From Babylonia areolata (Eukaryota; Mollusca; Gastropoda; Neogastropoda; Buccinidae): 64,000 bases of DNA. Position 1 is the first letter of the stretch; each line of letters opens with the position of its first letter. A program made the position numbers and the translations under genes. The stretch lies in NCBI RefSeq assembly GCF_041734735.1, contig NC_134883.1, positions 19,887,247-19,951,246 of the forward strand, written 5' to 3'. Below the pieces are notes generated by a model. The model did no database searches, had not been told where the DNA came from, and saw only the letters and a list, made by a program, of their open reading frames with translations. Positions 12,254 through 27,201 of this stretch are shown piece after piece.

Positions 12254-13571
12254 TCAATAGTGGATTTATAATGTGCCTGTGTGTTTGTTTTTGAATGTGT
12301 GTAGGTGTGTGTGTGTGATCAATAGTGGATTTATAATGTGTCGGTTCTTGCATGTGTGTGTGTGTGTATGTGTGTTTGATCAATAGTGATTAATGTGCTC
12401 ATGTGCTGTTTCATATGGTGTGTATGAGTGTTTGATCAATAGTGGATAGTGTGCTTGTGTGTCTGTTCTTGCATGCATGTGCATTTTATCAATAGAGAAT
12501 AATGAATAATGTGATGTTTGTCTGCCCTATGTATATGTATGTGTGTTTTATCAATAGCGGATACTGTGCCTGTGTGCGTGTGTATGTGTGTGTTTGATCA
12601 ATAGTGGATTTTTAATGTGCCAGTGTATCTGTCCTGTTACTAAGTGGGTGAGGAGACCGACAGGTTAAGGAAAGAAAGAAACAGCGAGTTCACTTAAGTC
12701 TTCAGTTTCCCACTCTCTCAGCAGACAGAAAACAGACAAGGAATTTTCCCCTGAGCCAGTTATAATTATTAAGAGAAAATGAAAAATGTTTTTTTCTTCA
12801 CTCGCGCACACTCTTCACCTAGAAACAAGTTATTTCAATTATATTTTTTTCTAAACCGGGGAAAAAATGTCTTGACTGTCACAGTTTTTAATACTCGCCG
12901 TGCGCAGCTGCTCTTTGCTGGATAAGATAAGATAAGATAAGATAAGAATAACTTTATTATCTCCAACTGGAGAAATTTGGTCAGGTGCATTATCACAACA
13001 TAGACAAGTAAACAACATGGGGACCATAACTGTAAAAGCCAACAACAGCCCCAACAAATATTACGAAGATACAAATGTAAAAAATATCACATACAACGTT
13101 TCATACATACATCCACACACTGCAGGTAATAACTAGTATTCTTAATGTAAAAACAGAAAGAATTAAGAAACATTATTTGAATATAATTATAAACATAGCC
13201 TACTATACTGCACATTGATTATAATAGACAGATAAGATAAGAATAAAGATGAATTGCGGAAAACCACAACCAGATAATTAGCACACACCCGCACCGCACC
13301 CCCCCCACCCCCACCCCCACCCCCACCCCACACACGCGGATAACTTGATTAAACAAGAGTAATAAACATATGTTCTCAAATAAAAGCATTTCACATATTC
13401 GCTTTTAAAAACATTGCAATTAATTATTACATCGTAATTATTAAACAGAAATATATTTAGAATATGGACGTTAGCATTAGACATATTCATTGTACATTCA
13501 TCCTGCATATTGCACATTATTCTTCCTACATATTGCACATTCATTATAACCAATTGTCACGTTTTAAGTTC

Positions 13572-13607
<36 letters not shown>

Positions 13608-15665
13608 CACAACTAGAACAAGGTACAGCCTATCATGCACGGACTTTCACACGTCTCACATGAGAGTGCGCGCTCGCACACACACACACACAGTTCTCAA
13701 GAATTTAAAAGGTGGATTGAACGTGGAATAAAAGTCTTTAGAGCTCTGGATTTCAACTTAAAAGTTCTGTAGCGTCGTCCTGATGGCAATAGCTCATAAT
13801 ACTTTGCTAAAATATGGGTGTCGTCAGTTGCTATCTGCCTGCTTTTTTTAACCACTCGACTTTCATACAGCTCTTGCATACTAGCTTGTTTCACTCCCAC
13901 AATTTTACTGCATACACTCATGACATCGTTCAAAACACGCTTACTCCTCACTCCCAAACTTCCATACCAGCACATAAATGAAACTGTAAGCACAGACTCG
14001 ATACAACATCGATAATAATTTTGAAGAATATTTGAATTTATACCAACATTTCTAAGCTTCTGTAAACAAAAAATTCTAGATTGACATTTCTTATGAATGG
14101 AATCAACATTTCTGTCAAAAGTCAGCTTATTGTCTAAGATGGTCCCTAAATATCTATATTCATTGACCCTCTCCACTGTTTGACCATCAATAACAAGGTC
14201 AGCTACAGGCAAGGGGTCTTTCCGAAAATGTATTAACATTTCTTTTGTTTTCAATACGTTGAGATCCAGATAGTTTTTCTCACACCAGGAACAGAACTTT
14301 TTAATTTCACTGAAATAAATAGCATCAGAGTTGGACAGATCTTCAATTGCTGAATCATCAGAATATTTTATGACAGGAGTTTCCTCCGTGACTCTGCAGT
14401 CATTTGTGTACAGTGTAAAAAGAACAGGGGACAGCACTGTACCTTGGGGTGCACCAGTAGAAGTAGATTTTAGAGAAGAGTGGGCAGAATGAAAGCGGAC
14501 GGACTGAGTTCTATTGAGAAGAAAACTTATTATCCAAAGAGTAAGCTTCGGATCAACATCCATGCCTAGCAGTTTGAGGGCAAGGAGATGAGGTTGTGTT
14601 GTGTTAAAAGCAGAAGAGAAGTCAACAAAAAGGATACGAACGAAAGATCCCGTGTTATTCAAATGAAGGAAAGCATTATGAAGGAGAGTTAGGATAGCAT
14701 CGTCAGTACTTCTGTGTGCTTTATAAGCAAACTGAAGAGAGTCAAGCTGCTGTTCAGTGAAAGAAAGAAGATGTCGGAGAATAATTTTTTCAAAGCATTT
14801 CATCACTACTGAAGTCAGGGCAACAGGACGGTAATCATTTAGTGCGGCTGGGTTCTTTTTCTTGGGGATAGGACAGATAGTAGATTTTTTCCAGATGCTG
14901 GGGACAGAGCAGTCCTTCAGAGACCAGTTGAAAATTTTACAGAACACGTCACACAACTGGGAAGCACATGTTTTCAGTAATTTTCCGCAGATATTGTCGG
15001 GGCCAATCCACGGGATCGCACTCAGTCCTAGGCCGGCCAGTTACTCATGGTAAACCATGTCAGTGTCCACCCCACACAACTCGTGGGACACTTGGGCACC
15101 TCCTCCTCCGTTGAACACACATCAGTTCCACAGGGGGTCCCTCCACTCCGTGGCCAGTCAACACGGAGCCCTGATAACACTTTTTTCATGTTTTTAGTTC
15201 TTGGCACACTCCATTTAAATCTCTTTTTTTCACACTGAACGAGTCTCAAGCTAATCCTCTTCAATGTTCCCCAGTTCATTTCACTGTCCCCTTGTTCTTT
15301 TCTCACATTTACTACCCTTTCACACCACTCATGCATTCAAACCATTTTCCAATTAACAATACAATATTCATTTAAGAGAGTCACATCTTATAAATGCACA
15401 GAAAAAAAATATTAATTTATCACAAAGCAAAATATTTCAAAACCAGCAGCTACAGCTACCTTCTCAGTAACTGTTTAATTACAAGTTGAATTTTGAATAA
15501 CATTATCCAGCAACTAACCATTGAATAAACGATAAAAATAAAACTTAATAATTTTCCCCACTTGATGTACGGAACAGTCAAGGCTTCACTCCGTATCAAC
15601 AGACGCCCTTCACCCGAGCTCTGATACATTCAGACTGGGGTTACAGAACATACATATACGCGCAC

Positions 15666-15707
<42 letters not shown>

Positions 15708-18700
15708 GAACATGCACAGCTCACGATTCACCCACACTTGCCACGTGCAAATCATATGTTTACATTCATAATAGGTATTTTAAAAATATAAATTATTTTC
15801 TCGTTCCTCCTCTCTGGCCACAGGCATTCGTAACTCACGTCAGTCCTATGTGAGTGTATGTGTGTTTGATCAGTGTTTTCTAGGAGTAGAACTGAACTCA
15901 GCGGGGCTTCAAAGGAAAACAGTTGTGAGCAGAATGTGGTGCCAGAAAAAGTACCAGAGAATAGCAGCACCGTGCAGCAGGAGTTAGGGCTATATTGAAT
16001 GTAAGATGGTAAACCTTACAGCGATAACTCCATGTCAACTGCTGGCTTTGGATTGCTTAATAATGAACCACACTGATAGCTCCATGTGAACTGCTGGCCT
16101 TGGATTGCAACAGAATGGACCTGATAGCTCCATGTGAACTGCTGGCCTTGGATTGCAACAGAATGGACCTGATAGCTCCATGTGAACTGCTGGTTGTGTA
16201 CTGCAACAGAATGACACGAAAAACTCCATGTGAACTGCTGGTTTTGGATTGCAACATAATGACATTGAAAACTCCATGTGAACTGCTGGCTTTGCATTGC
16301 AACATAATGACATTTAAAACTCAATGTGAACTGCTGGCTGTGGATTGCAACATAATGACATTAAAAACTCCATGTGAACTGCTGGCTTTGGATTGCAACA
16401 TTATCTGATAATGACATTAAAAACTCCATTTGAACTGTTGGCTTTGGATTGCAGCATAATGACATTAAAAACTCCATGTTGTTGTTGTCTCGTTCATCAT
16501 TTATCAGAAGGATTCCCCTGTCTCCTCAACAAAGGCGGCAGTACGCTGCAGGTCTTCCAGTCCTCTGTAAAGCTTCCAGGCTGCTGGGATTGGGTCGGGC
16601 CAGGTTTTCCCTCGGAGCACTTGGTGGAGCAGGCAGGACTGTAGCAGATCTTCTCTTGTCTGGCTGCCTGTTCTGCAGGGGCACTGCTCTGTGTCACCGA
16701 TACGGAATTTCGTGTATAGGTGGTGTTTAAGGCGGTTGTGGCCTGTCGTGAGCCTGAAAATGGCTACCTGCTCTCGACGAGTCAGCAGGTAGTATGGGTC
16801 TGCTCTGTTGTGGCATGGATGCTGCTGCTTCCACTTGTTCTGCAGCTTGGCCTTAATGATGGTTCTGGATTCAGAGGAGTTGGTAGACCTGTCCATCTGC
16901 TCTTTCGTAGTGCCTTCCTTTGCCAGGGAGTCAGCAGTATCGTTGCCAAGCACGTTGCAGTGGGAGGGAATCGTTGAGTTCTGGATCTCTGTTGGACCAA
17001 AGGGCCTGCAAGATGGACAGGGCATCGGTCAGGAAGACAACGTTGTGGCTGGCGTAGGGGCTGGCCTTGATGTGGGCTGCTGCTGTTTTCAAGGCTTCTG
17101 CTTCGGCTCTGTAATTGGTGGAGTACAGGCTGGTAGCGAGGCAGATCTTTTCTTCTCTGCCTCCTGGATATTGAACATAGACTCCTGCCCCTCCATTCCG
17201 AATGGCATCTGTCGCAGAGCCGTCAGTGTGGACATGATCCAGAACTGGGTGTGGAGGTATTCAAGGGTGAGAGACTTTCTTTCAGGGCCGCTTTGGGAAT
17301 CTTTGGGGCCAACACCAGGGATGCTGCACTGGATGAGGGGAGGGGTTCCTTCGCTCCAGGCAGTGACAGCAAGACACCGGGGTATCACTTTGGGGGCATG
17401 GTCAAGGATATCCTGATGTTACCGTTCTAGGATCCTGCTCTGGTGTATGAAGCTCCCTATCTTCAGCTGTGCTTTTGTTGGCTGAGACAGTCTGTCCTTC
17501 ATGGGGTGGCCTTGCAACCTCTTGAACTTGGCAGCCTGGGTCAGGAATTTGGCGTCTCTGCGGTCATCAAGGGGCTGGAGCTTTGTGATGGTTTCAAGCT
17601 CCTGAATTGGCGTAGACCTCATGGCCCCTGTGATGATATGGTTAGCTTGATTCTGAACCTTGCTGATCCGTTCAGTACTTGGCTGTACTCCAGCACTGGC
17701 CTGACTCTACCAGTGTACAGCCTCCTAAGGGTCGTGTTGTCTGCGCCCCATGTTGTTCCTGCCAGCTTCTTCATGAGGGCAAGTTGTACTTTTGCTCTTG
17801 ATTCTGCTTTCTCTGCTTGCTTCTTCCACGTCAGGCGTTTGTCAAAAGTGACTCCCATGTATGTGGGGTTGTTCTCAGCAAGCAGAGTTGATGCACAGGT
17901 TAGCCATCTGTTCTTTGGGTGAGAGGCTGAAAACAGTGTAAGTGGTCTTTTTGGCATTAATTGTCACCAGCCACTGTTTTGTCCAGTTTTCGAGAACATT
18001 CAGCACATGCTGTAGTCTGTAGTTGGCAGTCGTGAGGTGTTCTTCCAAGCACCATAGGACAAGATCGTCTGCATAGATGGCTCCCTGGACTTTGCGCGGC
18101 ATATCTTTGACGATGTCGTTGATAAAGTCGAGGAATAGTGTAGGGCTGAGGACACCTCCCTGAGGAACTCCTTCTCTCAGTGTCTTCTTCCGCCTGTATG
18201 CTCCATTGACATGGACTCGGGCCTTCCTATTGTTCAGGTACTGCGAGATCCACAGGTACATACAGCTAGTCACACCACTCTTCTGGAGCTTCCTTCAGAG
18301 GCCATCCTTCCAGACTTTGTTGTATGCCTTTTCCATGTCTATCCACACCGTCAGTGTATGCTGTTTGTCCAGGAAGCCATCCTCGATCTTCTGGGCTATG
18401 TAGGTCACTTGGTCCTCAGTGGAATGATGTTGCCGGAAGCCTGCCTGCTCTGGAATGATGATGTTGTTCTTCTCCAGGTGCCAAACTAGGCGTGAGTTGA
18501 TCATACGCTCTAGGAGCTTGCCCACACAGCTGGTGATGCTGATGGGGCGATAGCTATCAGCCCTGGCTCTGTGCCCTTCTTGTGGAGGGGCACCATGTCA
18601 GCTTCTCGCCAGCTCTGTGGAACATGCCCAGTCTTCCAACTGTTGTTGAAGAGAGCAAGGAGTTTGATCTTTGCTTTGGTGCCAAGGTGTTTTAGCATTT

Positions 18701-21700
18701 CGTTGGTGATTTTGCCAGGACCTGGAGATTTTTTGTCCAGCAAAGACTTTACGGCTTCTTCAAACTCCTTTAGTTTGAAAGGCCTGTCCATATATTCAGG
18801 TTGGTCTTGGTCATCCTGATTTTTCTTTATTTCGTCATGGACTTGTTGTTTTCTGTCCTCTGACACAGTCATGCTGCTGATCTGCTCATAGCTGTCTATG
18901 AAGCAGTTTGCTGCCTCTCTCCCTGTCACCATCTCCTGGTCTTTTTGAAGCGCGACAGGCGCTGACCTTGTCTCTTCGTTGTTAATGGCTTTGGTGAGTT
19001 TCCAGAGTTTGTTGCCATCTCGGTCAAGGTTCAGCTTTTCTGTTTTCTCCATCCAGCTTGTTCTTGCAGCTTGGATGTAGGCCTTTCTGTATTTGACAGT
19101 GCAGGCTTTGATAGTAATGTTGTTTTCTTGTGTTGGGTTGTTTTCAACCTCCTGTCTAGTCCTTGTCACTTCATCTTCAAGCTCCTGCAGCTGTTCTGCC
19201 GAATATGGCCTGTAGTTCTTGCGAGTGCCACATGGAATTGCCTTTGAAGCTGCTTTCAGGATGGCTTGGTGGAAGTTTTTGATGGCTCTGTTGATGTAAT
19301 CGTCCATTTTTATGGTCTTGCAGTATTCGTCAGAGGTCCGCGAACATCTCCAATCCACCTTCTTATAATTCCATCTGGGAAAGGACTTGGCATCGCTTGG
19401 TGTATACTGCAAATTGATGGCCAGTGGTACTGGTCTGTGGTCACTGCCTGCCAGCTGTCTTTGTACCTTCCTGCTGGTTTTTTGGGCAAGGTCTTCAGTG
19501 GCAAAGACAAGATCTGGGGTGGTCGTGGTGAGCCATCGGCAAGAGAAAAAGGTTGGTGGGTCTTCTGGATCATTCAGCAGAAGCAGATTGCTCTCTGTCT
19601 GCCAGTCCTCCACTTCGTCTCCTCTTCGGTCATTCTCACTGTAACCCCAACAGGTTGAGTGGCTGTTAAAATCACCAACTACCAGTACCAAGCAGTTCTC
19701 TGATAGTATGTCCATTTTCTGTAAAGAGAGCTCTTTGTCTTCAGGGCAGTACACATTGAAGATGGTCATGACATCCTTGTCCACTGTAATCTTGATTCCG
19801 TGGATTTTAGCTTCCTGATTAGTATCCACTGTAAATTCTGAGGCTGATAAACTGTTTTTGACGAGTATCTGCGCTCCTCCTTTTGATCTTCCTTCTCTGT
19901 CCATCTTGAAGGTTTGGTATCCTCTGACCCTGAACCTGTGGTTGGATTTCAGGTGTGTCTTCTGCATACAGGCCACACCGATGTTTTCTGCATAGTCTTT
20001 CAGTAAGTGGAATCTTTTTATGGTAGACTCACTCTGTATTCCACTGGAGATGCAGACTGGTCAGTTAAAACATGTCACAGCATGCAGACTGGTAAGTTAC
20101 AAGGTGTCACAGCGTGCAGACTGATCACTTACAAGGTGACACAGCGTGCAGACTTGACAGTTAACAAGGTGTCACAACATGCAGACTGGTCAGTTACAAA
20201 GTGTCACAGTGTGCAGACTGGTCAGTTACAAGGTGTTGCAGCGTGCAGACTAGTCAGTTACAACATGTCACAGCATGCAGACTGATCAGTTACAAGGTGT
20301 CACAGCGTGCAGACTTATCAGTTACAAGGTTTCACAGCATGCAGACTGATCAGTTACAAGGTGTCACAGCGTGTCACAGAGTGCGACTGATCAGTTACTT
20401 GTCACAGCATGCAGACTGGTCAGTTACAACATGTCACAGCATGCAAACTGATCAGTTACAACATGTCACAGCTTGCAGACTGATCAGTTACAACATATCA
20501 CAACGTGCAGACTGATCACTTACAAGGTGTCACAGCGTGCAGACTTATCAGTTACAAGGTTTCACAGCATGCAGACTGATCAGTTACAACATGTCACAGC
20601 ATGCAGACTGGTCAGTTACAAGGCTTCACAGCATGCAGATTGGTCAGTTACAAGGTGTCACAGCATGCAGACTGATCAGTTACAAGGTGTCACAGCATGC
20701 AGACTGGTCAGTTACAAGGTGTCAGCATGCAGACTGGTCAGTTACAAGGTGTCAGCATGCAGACTGGTCAGTTACAAGGCTTCACAGCATGCAGATTGGT
20801 CAGTTACAAGGTGTCACAACATGCAGACTGATCAGTTATAAGGTTTCACAGCATGCAGACTGATCAGTTACAAGGTGTCACAGCGTGCGACTGATCAGTT
20901 ACTTGTCACAGCATGCAGACTGGTCAGTTACAAGGTGTCCCAGCGTGCAGACTGGTCAGTTACAAGGTGTCAGTATGCAGACTTGTCAGTTACAAGGTGT
21001 CACAGCATGCAGAGTGATCACTTACATGTCACAGCATGCAGACTGGTCAGTTACAAGGTGTCACATTGTACAGACTGGTCGGTTACAAGGTGTCACAGCA
21101 TGCAGACTTGTCAGTTACAAGGTGTCACAGCATGCAGACTGGTAAGTTACAGGGTGTCACAGCATGCAGACTGGTCAGTTACAACATGTCACAGCATGCA
21201 GACTAGTCAGTTACAAGGTGTCACAGCATGCAGACTGATCAGTTACAGGGTGTCACAGCATGCAGACTGATCAGTTACAAGGTGTCACAGCATGCAGACT
21301 GATCAGTTACAGGGTGTCACAGCATGCAGACTGATCAGTTACAAGGTGTCACAGCATGCAGACTGATCAGTTACAGGGTGTCACAGCGTGCAGACTGATC
21401 AGTTACAGGGTGTCACAGCATGCAGACTGATCAGTTACAGGGTGTCACAGCATGCAGACTGATCAGTTACAGGGTGTCACAGCGTGCAGACTGATCAGTT
21501 ACAGGGTGTCACAGCATGCAGACTGATCAGTTACAAGGTGTCACAGCATGCAGACTGATCAGTTACAAGGTGTCACAGCATGCAGACTGATCAGTTACAA
21601 GGTGTCGCAGCGTGCAGACCGGTCAGTTACAACATGTCACAGCATGCAGACTGGTCAGTTACAAGATGTCAGCATGCAGACTGGTCAGTTATAAGGTTTC

Positions 21701-24700
21701 ACAGCAAGCAGACTGGTCAGTTACAAGGTTTCACAGTGTGCAGACTGATCGATGTATGCAACAAATCTGCTTGAAAAAAAAAACAACAAAAAAAACAGTT
21801 GCCTGACCTTGGCATAAAGTCAACAGTCTGGTCAAGCCTTGAGAGCCTACCCAAGGTTTCGTCAGTTGTGTTGAACATTTTCATAACATGAAATACAATA
21901 ATTAAATAAGGAAACAAGTAAATACGTAAAAATACTATTTAAAAAAAAAAAAGAATGTGGATCCTGTTTTGTCAGTTGAAGGCTGTTCCCCTGCTGCTGC
22001 GTCTGCTGGATTCTGAGGACATGGCAATGGGACAAGAGGCCCTGGAAGCTTTAGCCTTGCTGGGCTACACTGCGCCTGTCAAAGGACGAGGCATTCGCAT
22101 TTTATGCTTGGATGGTGGTGGCACAAGGTAGTACTGGCTGACCTTTACATTGTAAATGTTTGGACTGATATATTGAATGGGTATTGATTGATAAACTGAA
22201 ACATTTCCGTGCTTTTGTTCCCAGTTAACAAGGATAACAAGGAACTTATGATTTCCATGCTTTTGTTGCCGGTTAACAATAATAACAATGATCTTATGAT
22301 TTCCATGTTTTTGTTGCCAGTTAAAAAGGATGACAAGGATCTTATGATTTCCATGCTTTTGCTGTCAGTTAACAAGAATAGCAAGGATCTTATGATTTCC
22401 ATGTTTGTTTGCCAGTTAACAAGAATAGATATTATGATTTCTATGCTTTTGTTGCCAGTTAACACGGACAGTAAGCAATGCATATTAATGATGATATTGA
22501 TAATTGATCATTAGTTTTTATATACCGCTAAATCTTGTGCAAAGACAAAGCAAAGCGTTTTCGCACCAGTCAGTCACACGCATGCATAAGTCTTAACTGG
22601 GGAAAAACTGAAAACAAGAAAGTGGCAGGTGAGGGAGGCTACCTTAGGAAGAGATGGGTTTTAAGGCCAGACTTGAAAGAGCTGAGTGTGGAGACCTGTC
22701 GAAGTGTAGGAGGGAGCTTATTTCAAATGCAAGGTCCAGAGACAGAGTTGCGGCCAACAGTGGAGTGTTCGAATCTGGGTATGCGTAAACAGAGTGGATC
22801 CAAAGCCGATCGTAGATAGCAAGATGGGGTGAAATGGTTAAGGAAGCCACAGAGATAGGAAGGGGCAGATTTGTGAATACATTTATAACATAGAGTGCAG
22901 ATCTTGTACTGTATTCTGTGTGAGACAGGGAGTTAATGGAGAGGTTGCAAAAGAGGCATGATCTTTTCTTTCTGAGGACGTCGAGCAGCAGTTTTGTATG
23001 GGCCGAAGGGAATGGATGGATGAAGCAGGCAACCCAGACAATAGAGAGTAACAGTTGTCGAGGCGAGAGAGAACGAGAGTAACGACAAGTCTAGGTGTTG
23101 TGTCAGTGGGCAAATATTTCCAACTGGAACTGATGTAAATGACAACGGCAGGACTGACAGGCCTGATTGATAACTTTTTGCATGGACGTGTGTTGTCAAG
23201 GACAACGACTCGGCTCCTGACTGAGCTGGAAAGAGGGATGGATGTACTGCCTAGTTTGATTGTGGCAGTTGTGATGGAAGACAGTTTTTGTTTAGTTTCT
23301 ATTGATCATTGCTTCAGTTTTGTCTGCGTTCAATTGTAAGTTATTTAGAGTCATCTGGTTTTGAATGTCAAGGAAGCAGTCGGATGTTTCTTCTAAGAAC
23401 AAGGACAGATTTTCAGGGGTATCTTGTTTCTGAAGTTGAATGTCATAAGCATAATGATTACTGACACTGTGGTGGTTGATAATTTCTGCGAGAGGAGCTA
23501 TATACAGTGTGTAGAGTACAGGGCTTAAAAGAGATTCCTGTGAGACTCTGTGTTTGATTTTAACAGGTTCAGACTGGCAATTATCAATGATGACAGACTG
23601 TAATCGGTTGGTGAGATATAATTTGAACCAGCTGAGATTACTGCCGTTGATACCAAATGTATTATGCAGACAGGAAAAAAAGATTGAATGGTCTATCGTG
23701 TCAAAGGCTGCTGACAAGTCATGAAAGAGTGTGAAGGGAATTTTTTCCCGAGACAGATGCTGGCAGTAAATTATTCAGGATGTGGAGGAGAGTGGTTTCA
23801 GTGTTGTGGTCAGCACGATAGGCAGAGTGAAAAGGGTGGAGGAATTTGTTGAAACATAGTTGTTGAGCTGCTTCAGGGCAGCTTTTTTCAAGAAGTTTGG
23901 ACAGGAAAGGAAGGTTAGAAACTGGTAGATAGTTTTTCAAAATGTCTGAGTCAAGGTTGGGTTTCTTCAGAAGAGGCCATATAAATGTAATTTTGAAAGT
24001 GGATGGAAAAGTTCCAGTAAGAGGAGATGAATTGACGATACTGGTGAATGTTGGGAGAAGCTGTGAGACACACTGGGAAAAGACAGAGGCTGGTATGGAA
24101 TCAAGCTCACATGATTTTGTTGTCATTTCTTTCAGGATTTCATGGACTTCTGTTTCATTCAAGGGATTGAATGAATGGAGAGTTGTGCTGTTGAACTCAG
24201 GATCAGGAGAAGCGCGTAGGAAAGGTGTTTGATCCAAGCTGATACGAATATTTTGGACTTCATCGAAAAAGAAAGAGGAGAAGACATTGGGGAGTTCAGA
24301 TAAAGTGTAGGCAGAAGGAAGAGCAGTCCTTATTGCAGTATCAAGAAGATTTGACATCATGGAATAAAGAGATTTGGTGGATGTGGCATCAAGAACTTGT
24401 GAAGAAAAGAAGTTTGTCTTCGCTGATGAGATCATATATTATTTGACTTTGTTTATTTGTTTTCAAAAGATCCGATTGTGGACTTTCAATTTTGTTGATT
24501 GCCATCGCTGTTCCAATTGGCGACGCTTTCAATTTGCAATTCGAATGTCACGTGTGTGTGCCATGGGGCGGAAGGTCTATCAGGCAGCATGCAGGTAGTG
24601 GGAGGTGCATGTTCATCTTGCATTTGAGAGAGGACAGTGTTGTAATGTGTAGAAACATCGGTACAGGAAGAAAATTTGGAAAGGCGTTCAGCAGCTTGTG

Positions 24701-27160
24701 AAGAAAAAGTGCTTATGTTGATCGATTTCAGGTTGCGATGAGTAACAGATTTTTTGGTTGTTGTAGGTTTCGAAGAATCAAACGAGAAAATAACAGCAGA
24801 ATGGTCAGAAGAAAGTTTGTCAGTTACAGTCACTGATGCAGTGATGGTATCAGAGTCACGGGTGATAAGCCAGTCCAAGGTATGGCCAGATCTGTGTGTT
24901 GGTTCTGTGACAAGCTGAGAGAGAGAATGATTGGACAGAGACATAGGCGTTTGACATCAGTAGAAGTTTGGTTGTTCAAATAAAAGTTGAAATCTCCAAG
25001 GATGACGAGTTTGCCTGAGCATTTTGTAGTAATCAAGTAGTGTTTAGAACTCTTTGTGAAACAGAGAAGATGTTAAGTTGTTCTTATGACTAGGAGGAGG
25101 ACAATAAAGACAACAGAAGATGATTGAGTGACTGGGGACTTTGAGATTGACTTCGAGCATTTCAAAAGTATTGTGTTGAAAGGTGTGGTTGTCAAGAAGG
25201 AAAGGGAGGATTTCAAGATGTCTCTATAGACGATGGCGATGCCACCTCCATGAGATGGTCGAGGATGTGACTTGGTTTTGTTGCCAGGATGGGGTCAGTT
25301 GTTTAACTTCGGGTTCGTGACCTTGTGATTTGACCAGGTTTTGGTAAGAAATACTATATCAAAGTTATTTTCAAAAATGTAGTTAGAAATTTAGTTGGTC
25401 TTTTGATCAGGGCAGACAGACTGAACATTGAACAGACAAGCATAAAAAAGATCAGTGGTAGGCAGAGAGGAATTTTATGGTGAAGCAGGTGAGTCAGGCA
25501 GACATACAATGGAAGAAGAAGATGGTGACTGATCAGTGGAGGACAGTGGGAAGGAAGAGAAAGGTCCAGGATTTGAGGCAGGTGTGGGAGGAGTAGGAAG
25601 CAAAGCAGATTCAATCACGGGGGATACACCACGGTTTGGAAAAGTGTTATCAGAGGGGACAGTGTCATGGGAAATAAAAATGATTTCCATGCTTTTGTTG
25701 CCAGTTAACAAGGATAGCAAGGATCTTATGATTTCCAAGCTTTTGTTGCCAGTTAACAAGGATCTTATGATTTCCATGCTTTTGGAGCCAGTTAACTAGG
25801 ATCTTATGATTTCCATGCTTTTGTTGCCAGTTAACTAGGATAACAAGGATCTTTTTATGTCCATGCTTTTGTTGCCAGTTAACAGGGATAACAAGGAACT
25901 TGTGATTTCCGTGTTTTTGTTGCCAGTTAACAAGGATAGCAAGGATCTTATGATTTCCATGCTTTTGTTGCCAGTTAACAAGGATAGAAGGGATCTTATG
26001 AATTCCATGCTTTTGTTGCCAGTTAACAAGGATAGCATGAATCTTATTATCTGGGAGAAGAGTAATATCTAAGGAACAGGAGGCCATCAGTTTTCTTCAG
26101 TTGCTTGTTTACCCTTTTTTTGGAAGGAGAGATAGCCAGTTGTTTTTTTGTTTTTATTGTTTTTGTATTTTGTATGATAGTCGTGCCCAACTATGACCAC
26201 CAGAACAGCAGATGACTCTGTAGACAATGGACTAGAATTTGATTATTGTGGAGAATGTCTTGTCTAAGTTACATCCCCGCTCTCTCACCTAAGAGAGTTT
26301 TGGACAGTCGGCACTGGAATGGTTCCCAAAGGCCAACTATAGCCCCCAAGGCTGCATTACTTAGAGCCAGTGCATTCTTACCTTCTGATTTCAGAGTCAT
26401 AGTCCTTCATTAAAGATTAATCTGTAAATAACTTCCCATTGCTCTCACTTTGCTGTTGGCCCAACTGTAAGCTTATGTCAACTTGATAAAAGCTGTGTGT
26501 TGGGCCTGTTTTAAATACTGCCATCTGAAAGGTCAATGAACAGGGATGTGATAGCCGTGTGGAAACACCTATATGCGCAAAAACTGTATCAGTTGGGCAT
26601 GGCAGCTGTGCATATGGGTGAATGGAGAGAAATAGTTGTACGTTCCCTGTCCGACGTTTGTAAGCATCATACTGTTTTGTGATCATATCCAGGCAACGCC
26701 ATTTGGAAAATCCCATGAGAAATGTGGGTGGGGTTACGGGCGTAAGGGGTGTGTATTTGATGACATGATCAGGGGAAAAATCTCCACCACCTTGATTTTA
26801 TCCGTCCAGGTAATAAAAGAGTTGTTCCTTCTCTGTTCTGGCTCGATCCAACGAACTCTTGTGCCAAACATTATGCGATACTTAGACCTTACACTTCAAC
26901 ATATTGTTTTGATCAGTTGAGAATCTTATCACAACAGTGAATAAAAACACAAGCGAAACCAGATTCATCCCCGTGTTCAAGTGTGTGCCAGTGTGCCGAT
27001 ATGTTCCTTTAGCACTTAACCCTATTTTCACAGGGGAAACGCACGCACACACGCACACACACACACATGCACACGTACGTCGGTACATTTCACTCAGAAC
27101 TGCTGTTGTCTTCGTTCTCGCATGATTGTTGTGCATGATATGAATCCTGAGTGACACATC

Positions 27161-27201
<41 letters not shown>

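Noticed and set aside
13697-14956. Host gene with reverse transcriptase
   Set aside because: All RT frames in the window (13.7, 18, 23-25, 45, 54-55 kb) belong to LINEs with family tails and flanking arrays.
20048-21750. CRISPR-like regular array
   Set aside because: Units are contiguous with no unique spacers, and the context is an animal intron.
10926-21975. A missing PNPLA8 exon in the 11 kb intron
   Set aside because: Exons 1 and 2 join in phase 0 and align to human PNPLA8 without a gap.
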